A model generated the notes under the pieces. The model ran no database searches, was not told the DNA's origin, and saw only the letters and a list, made by a program, of their open reading frames with translations. The translations under genes and the position numbers were made by a program. From contig NC_133398.1 of NCBI RefSeq assembly GCF_047511655.1, positions 108,454,332 through 108,518,331 on the forward strand: 64,000 bases of DNA. The letters run 5' to 3'. Source of the stretch: Castor canadensis. Taxonomy: Eukaryota; Chordata; Mammalia; Rodentia; Castoridae. Below, one piece after another: positions 47,361-62,171 of this stretch; position 1 is the first letter of the stretch; each line of letters opens with the position of its first letter.

Positions 47361-50300
47361 TTCACAATATACTTTTCACTACAAAAAATATTTCTCTCTG
47401 TGTATTTCATCATATTTTCTATATCTATAAGCATATATATTTTATTATTGTATATATCTACATACATATTTGTATATAAATATCTCCTATGTCATACCTC
47501 TAATATGTGGAAATTTTTCTTGTCTTTTCTAGGCTACTCTGGTCTGGGAAATATGTATCCATCCTTGCAGTTTTCATTGTGGTGGTCAACCTCCACAAAA
47601 TTCTGCACTTTCCTGTTCATCATCCTAAGGACAATGTTGAATAGGCAGAGTTTGTAATTCTATAAATTCTAGGTAAGAGAGTTTCCATTTTCTTGGTATT
47701 GATGGAATTTATGTTAATTTAGTAGATATAGATCAATAGATTAAACAGGGATTGGCATCTTTCATTTATAATCATTCTGGTATTTGCCGGAATATCTGTA
47801 TAGTGTCTGCGGGTATTCTTCCTTGTTTTGTGAAATCAGACGTTATTTATTGAACAGGAGTTTGTCTTAACTATATGTCACCCTACACATGATCCTTCCA
47901 AATTAGTTTTAGTCTTTTCTATCACAGTATATTTTTCATCCAGAGATGAGTATGCATAACTTAATGATTTGTATTAATGATCAATATCCTAGTCTGGGCT
48001 CCTTGTGGTATGGGGCTCTCTTGGGTGTCCTTCTCCTTGTCATGGAAGAAGAGCCCTTAAATTTTTAAGATTTTACTCAGTATCATTTGGCTAAGTTTCA
48101 CTGATAGATTAGTCTTATTTTCACCTGTACCTTACTTTTTTCCATGTTTCATGATTTTTTAGAATTTACCTTATTTTCAACTTGGAAATTCCAATACAGT
48201 ATTTCCAAATAGTATGGTTGCTCTCTGCAAGAATAGTTTTGTCATTTATGTTCGGTTCAATATTTCTCTTTGTCAATTTACCCTCCTTGCTCTCAAATTT
48301 AAAAAGTTGTCATTGTGTTGCCAGAAAAATTTTGAGTTCTCTCTAGTCCTGTTTAGCTATCAGATACACAGTTCTGAAGAGCCAGCGCAAACAACTTCAA
48401 CGTTTGTTCCCCAAATAATTTCTTATTTCCTTTTCAAAATTTCGGTGTAATTTTGTGATTCTCCTGTATTTGGAAATAATATGTAGCATATATCTGTATC
48501 TAAATAGATGTGGAGGGTGATTTTTAAATTTGTGTTTTCTCATAGTTTTTCCAAATTTTTGTGATTTTGTTGTAGTATGTATAAACTTATGTGATTAGAT
48601 TATTTTCTTTCTTCGTAAAAATACAAAGATGAAGTTCTCCCTTTTATCTAACGTATACATCGATGTGTATTTATGTGTCACCTATGTGACCATTTATTTT
48701 ATAGTATGTATTCATTTTTTAATTTCATTTTTGTTATCTATATATTTTTCCTAAATATTGGAGTGTAGCGTGATAAGTTTCAAATTTATGTGTCCTTTTT
48801 TGAAAATCCTTACTTAGCTAAATTTCTCATTTCTGTTGCAGGCAATCTGTGAGCACTTTAAAATTCTTTCTCATTGTGACATCATAAAATTTTTCATACT
48901 TCAATGTTCTGTTAGGAATTCCCATAAAAGAGATTCTTTAACACCCAAGAAAAAGCACTCCAACAATTTACCTTTCCAATGTCATACATGATTCATCACT
49001 CATTTTATACTGGTATGGCATTCACACTTAATTCCTAACAATTAAGATATATGGGGCAACATAAATTTTGATATACTTTTCAGTCATGTTCATGCTCATT
49101 TCTGGATGGTAATTTCAATATGCAGCTTCTTCAAGATTATCTGTATTGGCAATCTACCTTTAAAGGTTATTACCTCTCCACTCACATGCATATTTCTCCA
49201 TGCACATTACTAAATATTTTACAAATTGTATAACTTAATATCGGAAGGCATTTTCTACATTTTGCCTGCACTTTTCTATCACAGTTTCGGTGAACATTGA
49301 GGTTATATCAAAGCCTGCAAAATGTCCTCAACTTTAGAGATTTCCTTATGCGTTCCGCAATTTGCTGAAATATTACTATTTCAAGGTTCTTTTCATATTA
49401 GCAAGCATGGATATGACGGCTGAAATTTAATTGTCTCGACTTCTTTTGCTACAAAATGTTGATTGAATTTTAATTACTTCATTTTCTTGCAGATAAATTG
49501 TTATATGACACTTGACTATGGCATATTTGTTAATAATCATTCATATATGTGACATTGAGGGTTTTCTTTATGCATTCTAACAAGTGTCACTTCCTTTCAA
49601 AATCTAGTCAATATTGTGAATTTTACCGAGTTCCTGATAATTATTTTCTTACTGTTATATCTTCTTTGAAGTAACTCCTTCTTACTAAAGTCACGTTATA
49701 TCACATTCTCTGGATATGTCTTGAGTCTTCATTACCTATATTTTTCTATTAGTTTCTATTTTGTTAACTTATTTCCTATCCACATGTTCTTTATTAAGAG
49801 TGTGAAAGTTCATATGTAAAAGCACAAGGCAGTTTTATTTCTTAAGGTGTTCTTCTAAGAGTAAAATATCCTTTGAAATGGTCTTCATTAAGAAAGTAAA
49901 ACTATTTAATAACAATTTCTTTTTGCCTACAAATTGCACTAATTCTTCCTTTTACTTTCTGCTTGAAAATTAATATAATACTGTAACTTTTGATATTATG
50001 AGAGTATCTATGAGTCCTGTTAACTACAATTGACCTGTTTATTCCAGGCGGATTAATGGCAATATTTTACATTTTTCTGGTAGTGGTAAGATATGGAGAT
50101 GTCTTATTATCTCATGGTTATTTATTAGGAACTCTATTTGAAAGAGAGGCTTTTTTGAAATCGAAAAAACCCACCTAAAAACACTACAAGCCAATATCTG
50201 TTCATTTCAGTTCACTTGAACAGACTACTATATTCAGAATTCTCCGTTTCTAAAAACGATGGGTAAAAGCTTGTCTTTACCTTGTCAATTCTTAGGAAGG

Positions 50301-51063
50301 CAAGTCAGCACTTTTATGAAACGGGCAACTTAACTCATTTTGAAAAGTTGTAACATAAGTTGTGCTTTAGGAAGTTACCCACTAGATTATATGTAAAGTT
50401 AAGAAACTGGCAGTTTATATTTTCTGGAGACCAACAGCAATTAAAAATGGTGTGGGAACATTAAATTGAAAAAATACCTAGTGTACCTATCAAATATCGT
50501 GTTACTACTATATGTTAACTGTACTAAATATGGATTTGCTAGATTACTGGATTATTTTCAAGGGGCTGCTGAATGCAGTGGTTACACACATCACCTGGAA
50601 AACAGAATTTCGAGGACACTTCAGTCATTACAAAGGCAGAGACAATCAAGTGGTCACAGTTTTCTATGCCAATGTGGCCAGTCCTTCTAAAGTTTATACA
50701 AAGGGAATTATAAAACTACAAGGAAACCCCATGTCAAAAAACATTTCACAACACGAATGATGTTAATATTAAAAGAAGAAGCAACCTATTTTCATCATAC
50801 TTGCAGTTAAACTCAGGACCTTATACTGCCTATGCAGGTGCCCTTGAGTCACCCTCCGAGCCACTTTTTGCTGATTAAGTTTGATATCACGTCTTCCTTG
50901 TATGTCACATTTTCTGTGATGTAGTGAGGTATTTATAAAATTTATATGTTTCTGAATTATTTCCTTAATTTTTCATTTCCATGGTAATTCTATGTTTAGA
51001 AGTTATTCATGTATACAAGACATTATATTATTCTTTCCAAATTAGTCATTGTTTACTCCTGCA
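47361..51063 (+). repeat. Array unit 7 (3,703 bp)
   Basis: Same marker set and length as units 5 and 6. Confidence 0.95.
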
Positions 51064-54000
51064 TTCACAATATACTTTTCACTACAAAAAATATTTCTCT
51101 CTGTGTATTTCATCATATTTTCTATATCTATAAGCATATATATTTTATTATTGTATATATCTACATACATATTTGTATATAAATATCTCCTATGTCATAC
51201 CTCTAATATGTGGAAATTTTTCTTGTCTTTTCTAGGCTACTCTGGTCTGGGAAATATGTATCCATCCTTGCAGTTTTCATTGTGGTGGTCAACCTCCACA
51301 AAATTCTGCACTTTCCTGTTCATCATCCTAAGGACAATGTTGAATAGGCAGAGTTTGTAATTCTATAAATTCTAGGTAAGAGAGTTTCCATTTTCTTGGT
51401 ATTGATGGAATTTATGTTAATTTAGTAGATATAGATCAATAGATTAAACAGGGATTGGCATCTTTCATTTATAATCATTCTGGTATTTGCCGGAATATCT
51501 GTATAGTGTCTGCGGGTATTCTTCCTTGTTTTGTGAAATCAGACGTTATTTATTGAACAGGAGTTTGTCTTAACTATATGTCACCCTACACATGATCCTT
51601 CCAAATTAGTTTTAGTCTTTTCTATCACAGTATATTTTTCATCCAGAGATGAGTATGCATAACTTAATGATTTGTATTAATGATCAATATCCTAGTCTGG
51701 GCTCCTTGTGGTATGGGGCTCTCTTGGGTGTCCTTCTCCTTGTCATGGAAGAAGAGCCCTTAAATTTTTAAGATTTTACTCAGTATCATTTGGCTAAGTT
51801 TCACTGATAGATTAGTCTTATTTTCACCTGTACCTTACTTTTTTCCATGTTTCATGATTTTTTAGAATTTACCTTATTTTCAACTTGGAAATTCCAATAC
51901 AGTATTTCCAAATAGTATGGTTGCTCTCTGCAAGAATAGTTTTGTCATTTATGTTCGGTTCAATATTTCTCTTTGTCAATTTACCCTCCTTGCTCTCAAA
52001 TTTAAAAAGTTGTCATTGTGTTGCCAGAAAAATTTTGAGTTCTCTCTAGTCCTGTTTAGCTATCAGATACACAGTTCTGAAGAGCCAGCGCAAACAACTT
52101 CAACGTTTGTTCCCCAAATAATTTCTTATTTCCTTTTCAAAATTTCGGTGTAATTTTGTGATTCTCCTGTATTTGGAAATAATATGTAGCATATATCTGT
52201 ATCTAAATAGATGTGGAGGGTGATTTTTAAATTTGTGTTTTCTCATAGTTTTTCCAAATTTTTGTGATTTTGTTGTAGTATGTATAAACTTATGTGATTA
52301 GATTATTTTCTTTCTTCGTAAAAATACAAAGATGAAGTTCTCCCTTTTATCTAACGTATACATCGATGTGTATTTATGTGTCACCTATGTGACCATTTAT
52401 TTTATAGTATGTATTCATTTTTTAATTTCATTTTTGTTATCTATATATTTTTCCTAAATATTGGAGTGTAGCGTGATAAGTTTCAAATTTATGTGTCCTT
52501 TTTTGAAAATCCTTACTTAGCTAAATTTCTCATTTCTGTTGCAGGCAATCTGTGAGCACTTTAAAATTCTTTCTCATTGTGACATCATAAAATTTTTCAT
52601 ACTTCAATGTTCTGTTAGGAATTCCCATAAAAGAGATTCTTTAACACCCAAGAAAAAGCACTCCAACAATTTACCTTTCCAATGTCATACATGATTCATC
52701 ACTCATTTTATACTGGTATGGCATTCACACTTAATTCCTAACAATTAAGATATATGGGGCAACATAAATTTTGATATACTTTTCAGTCATGTTCATGCTC
52801 ATTTCTGGATGGTAATTTCAATATGCAGCTTCTTCAAGATTATCTGTATTGGCAATCTACCTTTAAAGGTTATTACCTCTCCACTCACATGCATATTTCT
52901 CCATGCACATTACTAAATATTTTACAAATTGTATAACTTAATATCGGAAGGCATTTTCTACATTTTGCCTGCACTTTTCTATCACAGTTTCGGTGAACAT
53001 TGAGGTTATATCAAAGCCTGCAAAATGTCCTCAACTTTAGAGATTTCCTTATGCGTTCCGCAATTTGCTGAAATATTACTATTTCAAGGTTCTTTTCATA
53101 TTAGCAAGCATGGATATGACGGCTGAAATTTAATTGTCTCGACTTCTTTTGCTACAAAATGTTGATTGAATTTTAATTACTTCATTTTCTTGCAGATAAA
53201 TTGTTATATGACACTTGACTATGGCATATTTGTTAATAATCATTCATATATGTGACATTGAGGGTTTTCTTTATGCATTCTAACAAGTGTCACTTCCTTT
53301 CAAAATCTAGTCAATATTGTGAATTTTACCGAGTTCCTGATAATTATTTTCTTACTGTTATATCTTCTTTGAAGTAACTCCTTCTTACTAAAGTCACGTT
53401 ATATCACATTCTCTGGATATGTCTTGAGTCTTCATTACCTATATTTTTCTATTAGTTTCTATTTTGTTAACTTATTTCCTATCCACATGTTCTTTATTAA
53501 GAGTGTGAAAGTTCATATGTAAAAGCACAAGGCAGTTTTATTTCTTAAGGTGTTCTTCTAAGAGTAAAATATCCTTTGAAATGGTCTTCATTAAGAAAGT
53601 AAAACTATTTAATAACAATTTCTTTTTGCCTACAAATTGCACTAATTCTTCCTTTTACTTTCTGCTTGAAAATTAATATAATACTGTAACTTTTGATATT
53701 ATGAGAGTATCTATGAGTCCTGTTAACTACAATTGACCTGTTTATTCCAGGCGGATTAATGGCAATATTTTACATTTTTCTGGTAGTGGTAAGATATGGA
53801 GATGTCTTATTATCTCATGGTTATTTATTAGGAACTCTATTTGAAAGAGAGGCTTTTTTGAAATCGAAAAAACCCACCTAAAAACACTACAAGCCAATAT
53901 CTGTTCATTTCAGTTCACTTGAACAGACTACTATATTCAGAATTCTCCGTTTCTAAAAACGATGGGTAAAAGCTTGTCTTTACCTTGTCAATTCTTAGGA

Positions 54001-54766
54001 AGGCAAGTCAGCACTTTTATGAAACGGGCAACTTAACTCATTTTGAAAAGTTGTAACATAAGTTGTGCTTTAGGAAGTTACCCACTAGATTATATGTAAA
54101 GTTAAGAAACTGGCAGTTTATATTTTCTGGAGACCAACAGCAATTAAAAATGGTGTGGGAACATTAAATTGAAAAAATACCTAGTGTACCTATCAAATAT
54201 CGTGTTACTACTATATGTTAACTGTACTAAATATGGATTTGCTAGATTACTGGATTATTTTCAAGGGGCTGCTGAATGCAGTGGTTACACACATCACCTG
54301 GAAAACAGAATTTCGAGGACACTTCAGTCATTACAAAGGCAGAGACAATCAAGTGGTCACAGTTTTCTATGCCAATGTGGCCAGTCCTTCTAAAGTTTAT
54401 ACAAAGGGAATTATAAAACTACAAGGAAACCCCATGTCAAAAAACATTTCACAACACGAATGATGTTAATATTAAAAGAAGAAGCAACCTATTTTCATCA
54501 TACTTGCAGTTAAACTCAGGACCTTATACTGCCTATGCAGGTGCCCTTGAGTCACCCTCCGAGCCACTTTTTGCTGATTAAGTTTGATATCACGTCTTCC
54601 TTGTATGTCACATTTTCTGTGATGTAGTGAGGTATTTATAAAATTTATATGTTTCTGAATTATTTCCTTAATTTTTCATTTCCATGGTAATTCTATGTTT
54701 AGAAGTTATTCATGTATACAAGACATTATATTATTCTTTCCAAATTAGTCATTGTTTACTCCTGCA
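51064..54766 (+). repeat. Array unit 8 (3,703 bp)
   Basis: Same marker set and length as units 5-7, and the last member of the near-identical quartet. Confidence 0.95.
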
Positions 54767-57700
54767 TTCACAATATACTTTTCACTACAAAAAATATTTC
54801 TCTCTGTGTATTTCATCATATTTTCTATATCTATAAGCATATATATTTTATTATTGTATATATCTACATACATATTTGTATATAAATATCTCCTATGTCA
54901 TACCTCTAATATGTGGAAATTTTCCTTGTCTTTTCTAGGCTACTCTGGTCTGGGAAATATGTATCCATCCTTGCAGTTTTCATTGTGGTGGTCAACCTCC
55001 ACAAAATTCTGCACTTTCCTGTTCATCATCCTAAGGACAATGTTGAATAGGCAGAGTTTGTAATTCTATAAATTCTAGGTAAGAGAGTTTCCATTTTCTT
55101 GGTATTGATGGAATTTATGTTAATTTAGTAGATATAGATCAATAGATTAAACAGGGATTGGCATCTTTCATTTATAATCATTCTGGTATTTGCCGGAATA
55201 TCTGTATAGTGTCTGCGGGTATTCTTCCTTGTTTTGTGAAATCAGACGTTATTTATTGAACAGGAGTTTGTCTTAACTATATGTCACCCTACACATGATC
55301 CTTCCAAATTAGTTTTAGTCTTTTCTATCACAGTATATTTTTCATCCAGAGATGAGTATGCATAACTTAATGATTTGTATTAATGATCAATATCCTAGTC
55401 TGGGCTCCTTGTGGTATGGGGCTCTCTTGGGTGTCCTTCTCCTTGTCATGGAAGAAGAGCCCTTAAATTTTTAAGATTTTACTCAGTATCATTTGGCTAA
55501 GTTTCACTGATAGATTAGTCTTATTTTCACCTGTACCTTACTTTTTTCCATGTTTCATGATTTTTTAGAATTTACCTTATTTTCAACTTGGAAATTCCAA
55601 TACAGTATTTCCAAATAGTATGGTTGCTCTCTGCAAGAATAGTTTTGTCATTTATGTTCGGTTCAATATTTCTCTTTGTCAATTTACCCTCCTTGCTCTC
55701 AAATTTAAAAAGTTGTCATTGTGTTGCCAGAAAAATTTTGAGTTCTCTCTAGTCCTGTTTAGCTATCAGATACACAGTTCTGAAGAGCCAGCGCAAACAA
55801 CTTCAACGTTTGTTCCCCAAATAATTTCTTATTTCCTTTTCAAAATTTCGGTGTAATTTTGTGATTCTCCTGTATTTGGAAATAATATGTAGCATATATC
55901 TGTATCTAAATAGATGTGGAGGGTGATTTTTAAATTTGTGTTTTCTCATAGTTTTTCCAAATTTTTGTGATTTTGTTGTAGTATGTATAAACTTATGTGA
56001 TTAGATTATTTTCTTTCTTCGTAAAAATATAAAGATGAAGTTCTCCCTTTTATCTAACGTATACATCGATGTGTATTTATGTGTCACCTATGTGACCATT
56101 TATTTTATAGTATGTATTCATTTTTTAATTTCATTTTTGTTATCTATATATTTTTCCTAAATATTGGAGTGTAGCGTGATAAGTTTCAAATTTATGTGTC
56201 CTTTTTTGAAAATCCTTACTTAGCTAAATTTCTCATTTCTGTTGCAGGCAATCTGTGAGCACTTTAAAATTCTTTCTCATTGTGACATCATAAAATTTTT
56301 CATACTTCAATGTTCTGTTAGGAATTCCCATAAAAGAGATTCTTTAACACCCAAGAAAAAGCACTCCAACAATTTACCTTTCCAATGTCATACATGATTC
56401 ATCACTCATTTTATACTGGTATGGCATTCACACTTAATTCCTAACAATTAAGATATATGGGGCAACATAAATTTTGATATACTTTTCAGTCATGTTCATG
56501 CTCATTTCTGGATGGTAATTTCAATATGCAGCTTCTTCAAGATTATCTGTATTGGCAATCTACCTTTAAAGGTTATTACCTCTCCACTCACATGCATATT
56601 TCTCCATGCACATTACTAAATATTTTACAAATTGTATAACTTAATATCGGAAGGCATTTTCTACATTTTGCCTGCACTTTTCTATCACAGTTTCGGTGAA
56701 CATTGAGGTTATATCAAAGCCTGCAAAATGTCCTCAACTTTAGAGATTTCCTTATGCGTTCCGCAATTTGCTGAAATATTACTATTTCTAGGTTCTTTTC
56801 ATATTAGCCAGCATGGATATGACGGCTGAAATTTAATTGTCTCGACTTATGTTTTGCTACAAAATGTTGATTTAATTTTAATTACTTCATTTTCTTGCAG
56901 ATAAATTGTTATATGACACTTGACTATGGCATATTTGTTAATAATCATTCATATATGTGACATTGAGGGTTTTCTTTATGCATTCTAACAAGTGTCACTT
57001 CCTTTCAAAATCTAGTCAATATTGTGAATTTTACCGAGTTCCTGATAATTATTTTCTTACTGTTATATCTTCTTTGAAGTAACTCCTTCTTACTAAAGTC
57101 ACGTTATATCACATTCTCTGGATATGTCTTGAGTCTTCATTACCTATATTTTTCTATTAGTTTCTATTTTGTTAACTTATTTCCTATCCACATGTTCTTT
57201 ATTAAGAGTGTGAAAGTTCATATGTAAAAGCACAAGGCAGTTTTATTTCTTAAGGTGTTCTTCTAAGAGTAAAATATCCTTTGAAATGGTCTTCATTAAG
57301 AAAGTAAAACTATTTAATAACAATTTCTTTTTGCCTACAAATTGCACTAATTCTTCCTTTTACTTTCTGCTTGAAAATTAATATAATACTGTAACTTTTG
57401 ATATTATGAGAGTATCTATGAGTCCTGTTAACTACAATTGACCTGTTTATTCCAGGCGGATTAATGGCAATATTTTACATTTTTCTGGTAGTGGTAAGAT
57501 ATGGAGATGTCTTATTATCTCATGGTTATTTATTAGGAACTCTATTTGAAAGAGAGGCTTTTTTGAAATCGAAAAAACCCACCTAAAAACTCTACAAGCC
57601 AATATCTGTTCATTTCAGTTCACTTGAACAGACTACTATATTCAGAATTCTCCGTTTCTAAAAACGATGGGTAAAAGCTTGTCTTTACCTTGTCAATTCT

Positions 57701-58471
57701 TAGGAAGGCAAGTCAGCACTTTTATGAAACGGGCAACTTAACTCATTTTGAAAAGTTGTAACATAAGTTCTGCTTTGGGAAGTTACCCACTAGATTATAT
57801 GTAAAGTTAAGAAACTGGCAGTTTATATTTTCTGGAGACCAACAACAATTAAAAATGGTGTGGGAACATTAAATTGAAAAAATACCTAGTGTACCTATCA
57901 AATATCGTGTTACTACTATATGTTAACTGTACTAAATATGGATTTGCTAGATTACTGGATTATTTTCAAGGGGCTGCTGAATGCAGTGGTTACACACATC
58001 ACCTGGAAAACAGAATTTCGAGGACACTTCAGTCATTACAAAGGCAGAGACAATCAAGTGGTCACAGTTTTCTATGCCAATGTGGCCAGTCCTTCTAAAG
58101 TTTATACAAAGGGAATTATAAAACTACAAGGAAACCCCATGTCAAAAAACATTTCACAACACGAATGATGTTAATATTAAAAGAAGAAGCAACCTATTTT
58201 CATCATACTTGCAGTTAAACTCAGGACCTTATACTGCCTATGCAGGTGCCCTTGAGTCACCCTCCGAGCCACTTTTTGCTGATTAAGTTTGATATCACGT
58301 CTTCCTTGTATGTCACATTTTCTGTGATGTAGTGAGGTATTTATAAAATTTATATGTTTCTGAATTATTTCCTTAATTTTTCATTTCCATGGTAATTCTA
58401 TGTTTAGAAGTTATTCATGTATACAAGACATTATATTATTCTTTCCAAATTAGTCATTGTTTACTCCTGCA
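54767..58471 (+). repeat. Array unit 9 (3,705 bp, mosaic)
   Basis: Mostly like units 5-8 but with the unit-3 block at 56,788-56,875 (+2 bp). It returns to the 5-8 type by 57,016 ('caatattgtg'). Private changes include 'ttttccttgtc' near 54,920 and 'aaatataaagatg' near 56,026. Confidence 0.95.
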
Positions 58472-61400
58472 TTCACAATATACTTTTCACTACAAAAAAT
58501 ATTTCTCTCTGTGTATTTCATCATATTTTCTATATCTATAAGCATATATATTTTATTATTGTATATATCTACATACATATTTGTATATAAATATCTCCTA
58601 TGTCATACCTCTAATATGTGGAAATTTTTCTTGTCTTTTCTAGGCTACTCTGGTCTGGGAAATATGTATCCATCCTTGCAGTTTTCATTGTGGTGGTCAA
58701 CCTCCACAAAATTCTGCACTTTCCTGTTCATCATCCTAAGGACAATGTTGAATAGGCAGAGTTTGTAATTCTATAAATTCTAGGTAAGAGAGTTTCCATT
58801 TTCTTGGTATTGATGGAATTTATGTTAATTTAGTAGATATAGATCAATAGATTAAACAGGGATTGGCATCTTTCATTTATAATCATTCTGGTATTTGCCG
58901 GAATATCTGTATAGTGTCTGCGGGTATTCTTCCTTGTTTTGTGAAATCAGACGTTATTTATTGAACAGGAGTTTGTCTTAACTATATGTCACCCTACACA
59001 TGATCCTTCCAAATTAGTTTTAGTCTTTTCTATCACAGTATATTTTTCATCCAGAGATGAGTATGCATAACTTAATGATTTGTATTAATGATCAATATCC
59101 TAGTCTGGGCTCCTTGTGGTATGGGGCTCTCTTGGGTGTCCTTCTCCTTGTCATGGAAGAAGAGCCCTTAAATTTTTAAGATTTTACTCAGTATCATTTG
59201 GCTAAGTTTCACTGATAGATTAGTCTTATTTTCACCTGTACCTTACTTTTTTCCATGTTTCATGATTTTTTAGAATTTACCTTATTTTCAACTTGGAAAT
59301 TCCAATACAGTATTTCCAAATAGTATGGTTGCTCTCTGCAAGAATAGTTTTGTCATTTATGTTCGGTTCAATATTTCTCTTTGTCAATTTACCCTCCTTG
59401 CTCTCAAATTTAAAAAGTTGTCATTGTGTTGCCAGAAAAATTTTGAGTTCTCTCTAGTCCTGTTTAGCTATCAGATACTCAGTTCTGAAGAGCCAGCGCA
59501 AACAACTTCAACGTTTGTTCCCCAAATAATTTCTTATTTCCTTTTCAAAATTTCGGTGTAATTTTGTGATTCTCCTGTATTTGGAAGTAATATGTAGCAT
59601 ATATCTGTATCTAAATAGATGTGGAGGGTGATTTTTAAATTTGTGTTTTCTCATAGTTTTTCCAAATTTTTGTGATTTTGTTGTAGTATGCATAAACTTA
59701 TGTGATTAGATTATTTTCTTTCTTCGTAAAAATACAAGGATGAAGTTCTCCCTTTTATCTAACGTATACATCGATGTGTATTTATGTGTCACCTATGTGA
59801 CCATTTATTTTATAGTATGTATTCATTTTTTAATTTCATTTTTGTTATCTATATATTTTTCCTAAATATTGGAGTGTAGCGTGATAAGTTTCAAATTTAT
59901 GTGTCCTTTTTTGAAAATCCTTACTTAGCTAAATTTCTCATTTCTGTTGCAGGCAATCTGTGAGCACTTTAAAATTCTTTCTCATTGTGACATCATAAAA
60001 TTTTTCATACTTCAATGTTCTGTTAGGAATTCCCATAAAAGAGATTCTTTAACACCCAAGAAAAAGCACTCCAACAATTTACCTTTCCAATGTCATACAT
60101 GATTCATCACTCATTTTATACTGGTATGGCATTCACACTTAATTCCTAACAATTAAGATATATGGGGCAACATAAATTTTGATATACTTTTCAGTCATGT
60201 TCATGCTCATTTCTGGATGGTAATTTCAATATGCAGCTTCTTCAAGATTATCTGTATTGGCAATCTACCTTTAAAGGTTATTACCTCTCCACTCACATGC
60301 ATATTTCTCCATGCACATTACTAAATATTTTACAAATTGTATAACTTAATATCGGAAGGCATTTTCTACATTTTGCCTGCACTTTTCTATCACAGTTTCG
60401 GTGAACATTGAGGTTATATCAAAGCCTGCAAAATGTCCTCAACTTTAGAGATTTCCTTATGCGTTCCGCAATTTGCTGAAATATTACTATTTCTAGGTTC
60501 TTTTCATATTAGCCAGCATGGATATGACGGCTGAAATTTAATTGTCTCGACTTATGTTTTGCTACAAAATGTTGATTTAATTTTAATTACTTCATTTTCT
60601 TGCAGATAAATTGTTATATGACACTTGACTATGGCATATTTGTTAATAATCATTCATATATGTGACATTGAGGGTTTTCTTTATGCATTCTAACAAGTGT
60701 CACTTCCTTTCAAAATCTAGTCAATATCGTGAATTTTACCGAGTTCCTGATAATTATTTTCTTACTGTTATAGCTTCTTTGAAGTAACTTCTTCTTACTA
60801 AAGTCACGTTATATCACATTCTCTGGATATGTCTTGAGTCTTCATTACCTATATTTTTCTATTAGTTTCTATTTTGTTAACTTATTTCCTATCCACATGT
60901 TCTTTATTAAGAGTGTGAAAGTTCATATGTAAAAGCACAAGGCAGTTTTATTTCTTAAGGTTTTCTTCTAAGAGTAAAATATCCTTTGAAATGGTCTTCA
61001 TTAAGAAAGTAAAACTATTTAATAACAATTTCTTTTTGCCTACAAATTGCACTAATTCTTCCTTTTACTTTCTGCTTGAAAATTAATATAATACTGTAAC
61101 TTTTGATATTATGAGAGTATCTATGAGTCCTGTTAACTACAATTGACCTGTTTATTCCAGGCGGATTAATGGCAATATTTTACATTTTTCTGGTAGTGGT
61201 AAGATATGGAGATGTCTTATTATCTCATGGTTATTTATTAGGAACTCTATTTGAAAGAGAGGCTTTTTTGAAATCGAAAAAACCCACCTAAAAACACTAC
61301 AAGCCAATATCTGTTCATTTCAGTTCACTTGAACAGACTACTATATTCAGAATTCTCCGTTTCTACAAACGATGGGTAAAAGCTTGTCTTTACCTTGTCA

Positions 61401-62171
61401 ATTCTTAGGAAGGCAAGTCAGCACTTTTATGAAACGGGCAACTTAACTCATTTTGAAAAGTTGTAACATAAGTTGTGCTTTGGGAAGTTACCCACTAGAT
61501 TATATGTAAAGTTAAGAAACTGGCAGTTTATATTTTCTGGAGACCAACAGCAATTAAAAATGGTGTGGGAACATTAAATTGAAAAAATACCTAGTGTACC
61601 TATCAAATATCGTGTTACTACTATATGTTAACTGTACTAAATATGGATTTGCTAGATTACTGGATTATTTTCAAGGGGCTGCTGAATGCAGTGGTTACAC
61701 ACATCACCTGGAAAACAGAATTTCGAGGACACTTCAGTCATTACAAAGGCAGAGACAATCAAGTGGTCACAGTTTTCTATGCCAATGTGGCCAGTCCTTC
61801 TAAAGTTTATACAAAGGGAATTATAAAACTACAAGGAAACCCCATGTCAAAAAACATTTCACAACACGAATGATGTTAATATTAAAAGAAGAAGCAACCT
61901 ATTTTCATCATACTTGCAGTTAAACTCAGGACCTTATACTGCCTATGCAGGTGCCCTTGAGTCACCCTCCGAGCCACTTTTTGCTGATTAAGTTTGATAT
62001 CACGTCTTCCTTGTATGTCACATTTTCTGTGATGTAGTGAGGTATTTATAAAATTTATATGTTTCTGAATTATTTCCTTAATTTTTCATTTCCATGGTAA
62101 TTCTATGTTTAGAAGTTATTCATGTATACATTATATTATTCTTTCCAAATTAGTCATTGTTTACTCCTGCA
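58472..62171 (+). repeat. Array unit 10 (3,700 bp, mosaic)
   Basis: Carries the unit-3 block at 60,493-60,580, and the unit-3 type continues to about 60,794 ('caatatcgtg', 'tagcttctttg', 'aacttcttc'). A 5-bp loss near 62,129 ('gtatacattatatt') explains the length. It also has 'tacaaggatg' like units 1-4. Confidence 0.95.
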
